From positions 1 through 7,543 of the forward strand of contig CALBPW010000101.1 of NCBI GenBank assembly GCA_937899145.1: a stretch of 7,543 bases of DNA. Direction: 5' to 3'. This DNA comes from an uncultured Bacteroidota bacterium (GTDB lineage: Bacteria; Bacteroidota; Bacteroidia; Bacteroidales; SZUA-534). The notes beneath the pieces are model-generated. The model was not told the DNA's origin. It searched no databases and saw only the letters and a program-made list of their open reading frames with translations. Positions 1-5,339 of this stretch are shown here, one piece after another (within the stretch, counting starts at the first letter, position 1; every line of letters starts with the position of its first letter). The translations under genes and the position numbers were made by a program.

Positions 1-641
1 GGGGAGTATCCACCATCGTTGTCGATGCCGTGAATAAGATAGACGCACCAACCGTTTTCCTTAACAGCCAATTCAGCCCATTTGTTAAAATCATCGGCTG
101 TGCGCAAATATTTGCTTTCGCTGCCAATGCCACGTGAAGCAATGGCGTACATGTTTTGTGGTGATGGCGAGCTGAACGATTCACAACAAATGCGGGCGGC
201 AATGTAGTAGTTTGCAACTATTGAATCGACACCCCGGACGCAATATGGATAAACCATTGTAACACATTCTTTACCAATATTTTGCTCAATCAAAACCTTC
301 GATTTTTCAAGTTCGTAGGCTTGTTGTTCGGCACAGGCTTCGCTAAAATTTGGGTGCGAAACGGTGTGCGACGCTATCTCGTGTCCTGCTTCTGAAATTG
401 TTTTCCAACCGTTCCAATCGGTAACCCAATCGGTAACCAAGTTGAAAGTGCCGCGATAGCCATATTTTTCAAGTATCGGAGCCGCAGTTGGCACATGGCT
501 GCTCAAACCGTCGTCGAATGAGTAGGTTATGGCAGCTTGTTTAAAATCTTTCCAGAGCGCGACTTCGTATCCGTCAGGTATTTGCGCATTAATTGTGTTT
601 GCCATAACTATTGTTGTAATTGATAAAATTATTTTTTTCAT
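1..641 (-). CDS. Secreted polysaccharide deacetylase (CE4/NodB-like), 3' end cut off by window edge
   Basis: The reading frame opens with ATG at 641 and stays open to the left edge (213 codons seen, C-terminus missing). Residues 1-19 (MKKIILSITTIVMANTINA) are a signal peptide followed by Gln20, so the product is exported. CE4 motifs are visible. SFDDG at 41-45 gives the catalytic/metal-binding aspartates D43 and D44, and HTVSH at 92-96 gives the two metal-ligand histidines. YPYC (131-134) sits where the third CE4 motif is expected, and LIHG (202-205) resembles the late Leu-His motif. By family knowledge such enzymes remove N- or O-acetyl groups from cell-wall or extracellular polysaccharide using a divalent metal; the substrate cannot be told from sequence. 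The third motif departs from the usual RPPxG form, so specificity may be unusual. The leader before ATG is AT-rich without a Shine-Dalgarno sequence. The gene diverges from folP. Family call is firm, substrate unknown. Confidence 0.9.
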   Translation of the reverse strand, partial: MKKIILSITTIVMANTINAQIPDGYEVALWKDFKQAAITYSFDDGLSSHVPTAAPILEKYGYRGTFNLVTDWVTDWNGWKTISEAGHEIASHTVSHPNFSEACAEQQAYELEKSKVLIEQNIGKECVTMVYPYCVRGVDSIVANYYIAARICCESFSSPSPQNMYAIASRGIGSESKYLRTADDFNKWAELAVKENGWCVYLIHGIDNDGGYS

Positions 642-671
642 AATTGTTTATGTTCAAATTTTATAAAATAG

Positions 672-706
672 AATTTAAGCACTAAATTATTGCATTAGTG
701 CAAATT
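672..706. promoter_or_regulatory. Imperfect palindrome between divergent deacetylase and folP genes
   Basis: GCACTAA (679-685) and TTAGTGC (695-701) form a perfect 7-bp inverted repeat with a 9-base centre. The symmetry continues outward as AATTT (672-676) / AAATT (702-706), with two extra bases on the left. The folP -33 element (TTG, 690-692) lies inside the centre. That position would suit a repressor operator serving one or both divergent genes, but this is inference. An AT-rich gap can hold such a repeat by chance. Confidence 0.35.
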
Positions 707-722
707 TTCAAGTTTACTTTTG
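690..722 (+). promoter_or_regulatory. Bacteroidetes-type promoter for folP
   Basis: TACTTTTG at 715-722 matches the Bacteroidetes -7 consensus TAnnTTTG exactly, and TTG at 690-692 fits the -33 element after a 22-base spacer, slightly long. The expected start of transcription, a few bases past 722, leaves an untranslated leader of only about 10-12 A-rich bases before ATG at 740. This promoter lies downstream of the alternative ATG at 698, so it argues that translation starts at 740. Confidence 0.65.
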
Positions 723-739
723 TAAAAAAAAATAATAAA

Positions 740-1558
740 ATGAAAACAATCAATTGTAGAGGAAAACTTATCAATTTTGATATTCCAAAAATTATGGCGA
801 TTGTCAATCTTACGCCCGATAGTTTTTATGCCGATAGTCGTTGTGAAAATGTCGAAATAGCTGTTAATCAGATTGATAAAGCATTACAAAATGGTGCTGA
901 TATGATTGATTTGGGTGCGTGCTCATCGCGGCCGGGGGCTGACGAAATAAGTGCTGGCGAAGAATGGCAACGGCTTGAACCTGTGCTTGCTGCGGCGCGC
1001 AGGCAATTTCCCGAGGTAATAATTTCGATAGATACTTATCGCAGTAAGATTGCAGAAATGGCGGTGGCGGCCGGAGCTGACATTATCAACGACATATCGT
1101 GTGGTTACGATGCGCAGATGTTTAGCACCATTGCGCGTATGCAAGTGCCATACGTGCTTACACACATGCGTGGCACGCCTGCTACAATGCAGCAATTTAC
1201 TGATTATAAAAATGTTACATCGGAAGTGATGACTGAATTGTCGCAAAAGTTACGCCAACTAACCAATTTAGGTGTGCACGATGTTATAATTGACCCGGGA
1301 TTTGGCTTTTCGAAAACATTGGAGCAGAATTATGAACTATTTGCACATTTGTCGGAATTTAAAATTTTTGATAAACCGATACTTGTTGGTATTTCTCGTA
1401 AATCGATGATTCATAAATTGTTAGATATAGCTCCCGATAAGGCGCTAAATGGAACAACTGTGCTTAATACATTGGCCTTGCAAGCAGGCGCGGCAATATT
1501 GCGAGTGCACGATGTTGCTGAGGCAGTGGAGGTTAGGAGGATTTGGGGGGAAATATAA
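740..1558 (+). CDS. folP: Dihydropteroate synthase
   Basis: This enzyme condenses 6-hydroxymethyl-7,8-dihydropterin pyrophosphate with p-aminobenzoate to give dihydropteroate in cytoplasmic folate synthesis; it is the sulfonamide target. The protein has 272 residues, normal for the family, and is a TIM barrel. Signatures in order are: IMAIVNLTPDSF (18-29), the N-terminal pterin-binding signature; DLGACSSRPGAD (57-68), the Ser-Arg-Pro-Gly loop; SIDTY (96-100); AGADIINDIS (111-120); THMRGTP (141-147); DPGFGFSKT (185-193); and GISRKS (217-222), the Lys-Ser pair near the pterin/phosphate site. All key motifs are present, so it should be active. An in-frame ATG at 698 would add 14 residues, but it lies upstream of the promoter -7 box and adds no family sequence, so 740 is preferred. 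It appears to be monocistronic: the next 480 bases hold no gene. The diadenylate cyclase gene often found next to folP in this phylum is not seen. Confidence 0.96.
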   Translation: MKTINCRGKLINFDIPKIMAIVNLTPDSFYADSRCENVEIAVNQIDKALQNGADMIDLGACSSRPGADEISAGEEWQRLEPVLAAARRQFPEVIISIDTYRSKIAEMAVAAGADIINDISCGYDAQMFSTIARMQVPYVLTHMRGTPATMQQFTDYKNVTSEVMTELSQKLRQLTNLGVHDVIIDPGFGFSKTLEQNYELFAHLSEFKIFDKPILVGISRKSMIHKLLDIAPDKALNGTTVLNTLALQAGAAILRVHDVAEAVEVRRIWGEI

Positions 1559-1587
1559 GAGAAATAAAATCTGATTTTGTCGTTGTT

Positions 1588-1616
1588 TATTATTTGAGAT
1601 TAAATTTAAAATAATA
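1588..1616 (+). terminator. Weak AT-only hairpin after folP
   Basis: TATTATTT (1588-1595) can pair with AAATAATA (1609-1616) across a 13-base loop, and a T-rich stretch follows at 1618-1630. It is the only terminator-like structure close behind folP. The stem has no G-C pairs, so strength is doubtful. Part of it coincides with a possible promoter. Confidence 0.25.
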
Positions 1617-1622
1617 CTTTCG
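1593..1622 (+). promoter_or_regulatory. Possible promoter reading into the structured intergenic region
   Basis: TTTG at 1593-1596 is followed after 18 bases by TACTTTCG at 1615-1622, one mismatch from the Bacteroidetes -7 consensus TAnnTTTG, at near-ideal spacing. Transcription would start near 1628 and run into the inverted-repeat element and hairpin cluster. No ORF of note begins before 2042, so any product would be a non-coding RNA or a long leader. In AT-rich DNA such matches arise by chance. Confidence 0.3.
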
Positions 1623-1688
1623 TTTTTATTATTGTTTACAAATATGTGATTTAGCAAGTTACTATAAATAAAGCATTAACTATTATTC

Positions 1689-1854
1689 GCGTTCAAAGAA
1701 AAAAGCCCGGAAAACTTAATTTCTTTTGAAGTCGGATTATGCGTTTAATCGTCTTGAAAGAGAATCTGTCTTTCAAATCATCGAAGTTCGCTTTGGTGTG
1801 AGTTTATCTATGACGCTTTGAGCGGGTTTTCTTTCCGGGCTTCCCGTTGAACGC
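1689..1854 (-). mobile_element. Deleted insertion sequence / MITE-like element with transposase C-terminal remnant
   Basis: The 166-bp element is bounded by inverted repeats in two blocks. GCGTTCAA (1689-1696) pairs with TTGAACGC (1847-1854), and AAGCCCGGAAA (1703-1713) pairs with TTTCCGGGCTT (1832-1842); the spacers between blocks are 6 and 4 bases. On the minus strand, 1803-1693 reads as a basic, helix-like tail containing LKDRFSFKTIKRIIRLQKK, then a Pro-Gly-Phe-Phe end, with TGA at 1695-1693 inside the terminal repeat. A transposase ending inside the right inverted repeat is typical of many insertion sequences. Upstream in that frame is a stop (TAA at 1806-1804) and only about 30 bases before the other repeat. 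This suggests an IS that lost nearly all of its transposase and kept both ends. The IS family is not identified. I see no clear target-site duplication. The alternative is a structured non-coding RNA. Confidence 0.5.
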
Positions 1855-1884
1855 AAAATAGAAAGTCTTGCACCTTTCTATTTT
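1855..1884. repeat. Perfect 11-bp hairpin immediately after the IS-like element
   Basis: AAAATAGAAAG (1855-1865) and CTTTCTATTTT (1874-1884) are perfect reverse complements around an 8-base loop, TCTTGCAC. It abuts the end of the inverted-repeat element. The ATTTT end of the right arm could make it a rightward intrinsic terminator, but the stem is AT-rich and no extended U-tract follows. Confidence 0.55.
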
Positions 1885-1897
1885 CCTACCGATATGC

Positions 1898-1931
1898 AAC
1901 TAATAGTTGAGCAAAACCAAAACTATTAGTT
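1898..1931. repeat. 11-bp inverted repeat whose arms are each AACT-N3-AGTT
   Basis: AACTAATAGTT (1898-1908) and AACTATTAGTT (1921-1931) are perfect reverse complements around a 12-base loop. Each arm is also a small palindrome, AACT-N3-AGTT, so the pair can be read as two operator half-sites 23 bases apart instead of an RNA hairpin. A partial copy, AACTATTA, occurs at 1678-1685 just left of the IS-like element. Confidence 0.5.
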
Positions 1932-1947
1932 ATGATAAATTTATCAT
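1932..1947. repeat. 16-bp perfect palindrome
   Basis: ATGATAAATTTATCAT is identical on both strands with no spacer. It directly follows the previous inverted repeat. The lack of a loop favours a DNA-level site over an RNA hairpin. No binding protein can be assigned. Confidence 0.45.
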
Positions 1948-1957
1948 TGTTTTATTG

Positions 1958-1989
1958 TAATAGTCCTTAATTTTCAAATAAGGCTATTA
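1958..1989. repeat. Bulged 11-bp hairpin
   Basis: TAATAG-T-CCTTA (1958-1969) pairs with TAAGGCTATTA (1979-1989), with one bulged T at 1964 and a 9-base loop. It is the last of four consecutive inverted repeats. It could be a leader structure for the ORF at 2042 or a remnant of older terminators. Confidence 0.4.
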
Positions 1990-2041
1990 TCGCATAAAAC
2001 AAAAATCACAAAATTATTATTCACATATAATCCATTTCATT

Positions 2042-2164
2042 ATGAACAAGATATTTCTTATATTAACAATATTATTTTTTGCATCTACAATATATGGTGC
2101 TGATTTTACAGTAAAAATAAAGCAATCAGAGAATAGCAACAATTTAATTTTACAAGAAAATTAA
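2042..2164 (+). CDS. Short secreted peptide or truncated exported protein (40 aa)
   Basis: ATG at 2042 opens a 40-codon frame ending at TAA (2162-2164), with TAG beginning at 2165. Residues 1-20 (MNKIFLILTILFFASTIYGA) form a clear signal peptide: a basic start, a hydrophobic core, and small residues near the expected cut. The remaining 20 or so residues (starting DFTVKIKQSENSNN) are hydrophilic and match no family I know. A signal peptide with almost no mature protein suggests either a small exported peptide or the surviving 5' end of a larger gene. No TAnnTTTG box lies in the 50 bases upstream, though the hairpin cluster lies within them. It is 60 bases ahead of the FISUMP lipoprotein gene in the same direction. 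It could be chance, but the signal peptide makes that less likely. Confidence 0.4.
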   Translation: MNKIFLILTILFFASTIYGADFTVKIKQSENSNNLILQEN

Positions 2165-2189
2165 TAGCGTATTTTAAATTTGAAATAGT

Positions 2190-2197
2190 TAATTTTG
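2190..2197 (+). promoter_or_regulatory. Candidate -7 box for the FISUMP lipoprotein gene
   Basis: TAATTTTG matches TAnnTTTG and lies 27 bases before the ATG at 2225, a usual distance. A second match, TAAATTTG, sits at 2175-2182. Neither has a TTG at the expected -33 distance, so the promoter call is tentative. Confidence 0.35.
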
Positions 2198-2224
2198 AAT
2201 CAAACATAAAAGAAATCGTATACT

Positions 2225-2986
2225 ATGAAAGCAAAAATTTTGTCATTTGCATTGTTGCTTGTAATTGCAGCGTGCGAAAAAGAAGAGAATATGCCATATA
2301 GTCCACTAAATGAACGAACAACCGCACAATTCAATCCAATGAAAAATTATGGTATGGTAACTGACATAGATGGTAATATCTATAAAACAATAATAATTGG
2401 CGATCAAGAATGGATGGCTGAAAATTTAAGAGTTACCCGCTATCAAAATGGTGATAGTTTAGTGCATACTCGGATCACACCTACTTCCCGAGATTTTGGA
2501 GATACAAATTATTTAGATAAATTTGATTGTGGTGCATATTGCTCCTATAATGATACAGAAAATTTGGATACAATAGCAACTTATGGATTATTATATAATG
2601 GCTATGCGGCATTAGATGAGCGTAATATTGCTCCTAAAGGCTGGCGCGTGCCCAATAATAACGATTGGAAAAAATTGTTAAACTATTTAAGTGATCATGG
2701 TAGTGATTCAATAGCAAGTCTTAAACTAAAAGAAAAAGGAAATCTTCATTGGGAAGATAATATAGATAGCCCGTTTTTAAATATTTCTGGATTCACTGCT
2801 TTGCCAAGTAAATTATCACAAGTTGAACAGATGGCTTATGGTGAGTCTGCTATATTTTGGAGCACAACAAAAGCCAATGGAAGATTAGTAACTTTCAACA
2901 TCTATAACAGCAACCGCACTTGCATTGAATTGTCAGAAGATATTAGTGGTTATAACATTAGATGCATAAAAAACAAAAAACAATGA
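2225..2986 (+). CDS. FISUMP-domain lipoprotein
   Basis: The 253-residue protein begins with a lipoprotein signal peptide: MKAKILSFALLLVIAA then Cys17, a lipobox reading I-A-A-C. It should therefore be lipidated, and likely sits in the outer membrane or on the surface. The acidic run after the cysteine (EKEE) recalls lipoprotein export signals in Bacteroidota. Residues about 45-250 match the Fibrobacter succinogenes major paralogous (FISUMP) domain pattern. The signs are TDIDGNIYKTIIIGDQEWMA (46-65) with ENLR following, the YGLLYNGYAA stretch (120-129), APKGWRVPNNNDW (136-148), the central ISGFTALPS (187-195), and a C-terminal YNIRCIK (243-249). Cysteines at 102, 106, 233 and 247 are of the sort often disulfide-bonded. 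The biochemical role of the domain is unknown; members are surface proteins often found as paralogues. The gene looks more AT-rich than folP or the PD40 genes, in line with an accessory gene. Its stop overlaps the ATG of the next small ORF. Confidence 0.88.
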   Translation: MKAKILSFALLLVIAACEKEENMPYSPLNERTTAQFNPMKNYGMVTDIDGNIYKTIIIGDQEWMAENLRVTRYQNGDSLVHTRITPTSRDFGDTNYLDKFDCGAYCSYNDTENLDTIATYGLLYNGYAALDERNIAPKGWRVPNNNDWKKLLNYLSDHGSDSIASLKLKEKGNLHWEDNIDSPFLNISGFTALPSKLSQVEQMAYGESAIFWSTTKANGRLVTFNIYNSNRTCIELSEDISGYNIRCIKNKKQ

Positions 2987-3042
2987 AAACAGAAGCATTA
3001 TCATTTGTAATTGCAATGTTGTTTGTAATTGTGGCATGTTAA
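2983..3042 (+). pseudogene. Truncated lipoprotein leader, stops right after lipobox cysteine
   Basis: ATG at 2983 overlaps the FISUMP gene stop (ATGA), a layout typical of translational coupling. The 19-residue product, MKTEALSFVIAMLFVIVAC, is a lipoprotein signal peptide like that of the preceding gene (shared MK-x4-LSF or SF core, V-I-x-A-C end). The DNA after the cysteine codon reads TAA-AAA-GAA where the intact gene reads GAA-AAA-GAA. One G-to-T change turning GAA (Glu) into TAA would explain the stop. In the same frame another stop comes after six more codons, and no FISUMP sequence follows before the terminator at 3077. The best reading is the 5' remnant of a tandem paralogue, interrupted and mostly deleted. 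A functional minimal lipopeptide is possible but less likely. Confidence 0.55.
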
Positions 3043-3076
3043 AAAGAAAAAAGTTGTTTCTAACATTTCAAAATTC

Positions 3077-3106
3077 AAGAGAGTTCTAAAAAAAGAACTC
3101 TCTTTT
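3077..3106. terminator. Intrinsic terminator between convergent genes
   Basis: AAGAGAGTTCT (3077-3087) and AGAACTCTCTT (3094-3104) form a perfect 11-bp stem with a 6-A loop, and the right arm runs into TTTT (3103-3106). It ends the rightward FISUMP group. The sequence is symmetric enough to act leftward as well, and it abuts the stop codon of the HAD gene (TGA, 3108-3106), so it probably terminates both convergent transcripts. Confidence 0.75.
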
Positions 3107-3804
3107 CACAATATCTCCTTCAATTCCAATAAACTTTTAATCTCGTACGTAACAGGACAATCAGCAACTTGGTTTCGAGTATTGAAATACACTTGGTCGA
3201 TGCCAGCTTGGTGCGCGCCAAGTATGTCGGTAGGCCATTCGTCGCCAATCATCAGGCTCTCGCGTTTGCGAGCGTTGACGTATTTAATTGCGTAATCGAA
3301 CGCCAATTTGTGCGGTTTTTTGTAGCCCGATTCGTCGGAAGTAAACACCTTTTCAAAATATGGTGCAAGGCCCGATTGTGTGGTTTTTATGTGCTGAATT
3401 TCGGTAAATCCATTTGTTAACAAATACATGTGATAGCCTTTCGATTTTAAATAATCGAGCACATCAAACGAATGTTCAACAACGCGTGTCTGGTAAGGCG
3501 ATAGCGAAATGTATTTTTCGCCAAAGTCAACGGCTAACGATTTGTCATCTATTTCAAATTGCAGAAAAACTTCGTAAAAGCGTTTCCAACGTAGTTCTTC
3601 TTTCGATATGCGTCCTGCGCCATATTCAACCCAAAGGAAATCGTTGTATTTGCGGTATGCGTCTAAAAATTCTTGTTCGCGCGCTACTAAATTTGGCGCG
3701 AATTGTTGCAGAAGTATGTGCAGCGTGTATTCTGAATTGCTGTCAAAATCCCACAAGGTGCCGTCTAAATCAAAAAAAAGCCAATTGTATTTGCGTTGTG
3801 CCAA
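3106..3804 (-). CDS. HAD-family phosphatase, YjjG/YfnB type (probable 5'-nucleotidase)
   Basis: The 232-residue cytoplasmic protein carries all four haloacid dehalogenase motifs. DLDGT (12-16) holds nucleophile D12 and acid/base D14. LLTNG (128-132) is motif II. The lysine of motif III is in SGYKKPHK (159-166). GDEWPTD (187-193) is motif IV with metal-binding aspartates. A helical cap lies at about residues 20-110. Length and the order GYKKP / GD-x4-D fit the YjjG/YfnB subfamily, whose E. coli member dephosphorylates pyrimidine nucleotides including non-canonical ones; the exact substrate here is inference. The start appears to be TTG at 3804-3802. Upstream in frame there is no ATG or GTG before TAA at 3825-3823, and the DxDGT motif begins only 11 residues in. 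The TTG lies 4 bases after the stop of the PD40 gene, so translation is probably coupled to it. It is the last gene of the leftward operon. Confidence 0.88.
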   Translation of the reverse strand: MAQRKYNWLFFDLDGTLWDFDSNSEYTLHILLQQFAPNLVAREQEFLDAYRKYNDFLWVEYGAGRISKEELRWKRFYEVFLQFEIDDKSLAVDFGEKYISLSPYQTRVVEHSFDVLDYLKSKGYHMYLLTNGFTEIQHIKTTQSGLAPYFEKVFTSDESGYKKPHKLAFDYAIKYVNARKRESLMIGDEWPTDILGAHQAGIDQVYFNTRNQVADCPVTYEIKSLLELKEIL

Positions 3805-3808
3805 AGTG

Positions 3809-5332
3809 CTATTTTTTTGGTTTTACAACGGCATTCATATTGTTGATTTTTTTGCCAGGGGCGTTTGGCACATTTAGTTTTGTTGAATATGGCTCAATGC
3901 CATCACCCTCAATCAGCAATGTGTAGCTGCCAGGCAGCAATGCCACGTTCACCAGACTTGTTGTGGGGTTGTAAATGTATGTGCCGTAAACGGTTGAGCC
4001 TTTGGTTTGTACGGTTATTTTTAAATCTTTCCCGGCCTCGCCAAATGGTATTTTTTCTTCGCCTTGTTGGGTAACAACTTTCACTAAATAGAGTTTCACC
4101 ATTGGGTCTTTGTCGTTAAAAATGACACGGTAAATATCGGAGCCGCCAAATGATTCGGGTTTTATTGCCGATACGTAAGCGTAGTTGCCGTCGGGTGTGT
4201 AGGTGATGGTTTTATTGTCGTAAACGTCGTTCAGGGGGTAGCCAATGTTGCGTGGCTCTGACAGTTCGCGGGTTTTTGGATTGATGTCGCACACAAAAAT
4301 GTCGAATCCGCCCATTGAGTTTTTGCCATTGCTGCAGAAGTAGAATTTCCGACCATCAGGCGATACCATCGGGTACGACTCGTCGTATTCGGTATTTATT
4401 TTGTTAACACTTTCGGGTAAACTCCAATCGCCTGTGGGTAAGCGTAGCGAGTAGTAGATGTCCATTCCGCCTTTTCCGCCCGGACGTGTGCTTGAGAAGA
4501 ATAGTGTGTCGCCTAACTGGTAAGCGGCTTGTTCTAATCCTTTGGTGTTGATGTTTTCTGACAATATGTTTTTACCTTTCACTGAGTTTTTTACAATGTC
4601 GGTCGATGCCAAATCTTGGTAGGCCTCTAATCCGTCCATTTGGAAGTAAAGTGTTAATCCATCGGATGATATGCCGGCTACAAATTCGTCTTCAACAGAG
4701 CAAATGGGTGATAAGATTCTACCTTTTTTGAAATCGCCAATATCAGAAAACGATGCGTAAATGTCGGTTGTGTATAGTTCAATTTCGTTGTCAAATTTTT
4801 GGTTTGTAGTGTAAAAAAGCGCATCGCCGGCAGGTGTCATAATTGGTGTTGTCTCGTCAATAGCGCTGTTTATGTCTTTCCCTAAATTTACAAAGGTTAC
4901 GTCAAGAGGCTTTTTTGTCATTCGTTCAGCATTGTCAATGTATAACAATAACATTTTCAGCTCTTTATCGCCTTTTAGCTTTAGTTCGGCTTTTTTGCAA
5001 GCCTCGCGCGCGTTTGTGAAATCGTAATTGTAGAAGTATGCTTTTGCAAGTGCAATCATGAATTCAGGCTCTTGCCCATATTTTTCTTCGGCTTTTTTTA
5101 GGTATGGCAATGCTTCGGCTGGTGCGGCGTTGGTTTTTGTTTTGCAAATGCCAATGGCGTAAGCGTAATCAATGTTCGCTGTATCTTTTTTATACAGATT
5201 AAGATACAATTTTAGTGCGTATTGGTAATTTTCTTGTTTAAACTGAAAATTGGCTTTCCGTGCATCTTGTGCTATTGCGCTTGTTGGCAGCATAATAGCT
5301 GCAAGTAGCAGCTGTATTAACATTTTTTTCAT
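3809..5332 (-). CDS. Exported TPR-PD40 beta-propeller protein B
   Basis: The 507-residue protein starts with a signal peptide (residues 1-21, ending AIA before Gln22), so it is exported to the periplasm or outer membrane. Residues about 25-145 are TPR-like paired helices (QYALKLYLNLYKKD; EALPYLKKAEEKYG; PEFMIALAKAYFYNYDFTNA). Five PD40 (WD40-like) blades follow at roughly 164-193, 219-245, 273-295, 319-347 and 375-404. The clearest are LFFSSTRPGGKGGMDIYYS and SPDGRKFYFCSNG with GGFDIF. Residues about 410-507 form a small beta-sandwich with an LLPGSYTLLIEGDG turn, like carboxypeptidase-regulatory-type domains. Many Bacteroidota proteins of this order, including the type IX secretion protein PorE, add a C-terminal OmpA peptidoglycan-binding domain; none is present here. 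Probable role: an envelope scaffold or binding protein, partner unknown. It is a tandem paralogue of the upstream 520-residue protein, 7 bases away, and is followed 4 bases later by the HAD gene, so the three are likely co-transcribed. Confidence 0.87.
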   Translation of the reverse strand: MKKMLIQLLLAAIMLPTSAIAQDARKANFQFKQENYQYALKLYLNLYKKDTANIDYAYAIGICKTKTNAAPAEALPYLKKAEEKYGQEPEFMIALAKAYFYNYDFTNAREACKKAELKLKGDKELKMLLLYIDNAERMTKKPLDVTFVNLGKDINSAIDETTPIMTPAGDALFYTTNQKFDNEIELYTTDIYASFSDIGDFKKGRILSPICSVEDEFVAGISSDGLTLYFQMDGLEAYQDLASTDIVKNSVKGKNILSENINTKGLEQAAYQLGDTLFFSSTRPGGKGGMDIYYSLRLPTGDWSLPESVNKINTEYDESYPMVSPDGRKFYFCSNGKNSMGGFDIFVCDINPKTRELSEPRNIGYPLNDVYDNKTITYTPDGNYAYVSAIKPESFGGSDIYRVIFNDKDPMVKLYLVKVVTQQGEEKIPFGEAGKDLKITVQTKGSTVYGTYIYNPTTSLVNVALLPGSYTLLIEGDGIEPYSTKLNVPNAPGKKINNMNAVVKPKK

Positions 5333-5339
5333 AATTCAA

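Larger units (their letters stand above)
1559..2041. other. 483-bp intergenic stretch rich in inverted repeats
   Basis: No full-length gene is present. It holds a weak hairpin and possible promoter (1588-1622), the IS-like element (1689-1854) and four consecutive inverted repeats (1855-1989). The bases 1623-1688 and 1990-2041 are AT-rich and otherwise featureless. GC-rich islands occur only in the terminal repeats of the IS-like element, which stand out against the background and support a foreign origin for that piece. Confidence 0.7.

Noticed and set aside
923..1246. 107-aa minus-strand ORF inside folP
   Set aside because: It is antisense to conserved DHPS motifs, has no recognisable domain and is rich in His, Arg and Cys as shadow frames are.
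1700..1850. RNase P or other known structural RNA because of TTTCCGGGCTTCCCG
   Set aside because: Only a short resemblance to the GGAAAGUCCGGGC motif. The remaining conserved RNase P regions are absent and the region is too short.
1689..1854. Integron attC site (GTTGAAC fits GTTRRRY at 1846-1852)
   Set aside because: The left arm GTTCAAA misses the RYYYAAC consensus at its last base, the element is longer than usual attC sites, and there is no integrase or cassette array. A deleted IS explains the minus-strand reading frame better.
3029..3295. 88-aa plus-strand ORF over the terminator
   Set aside because: It starts at a TTG inside the truncated leader, runs through the terminator hairpin and then lies antisense to the HAD gene. 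It is in a different frame from the lipoprotein remnant.
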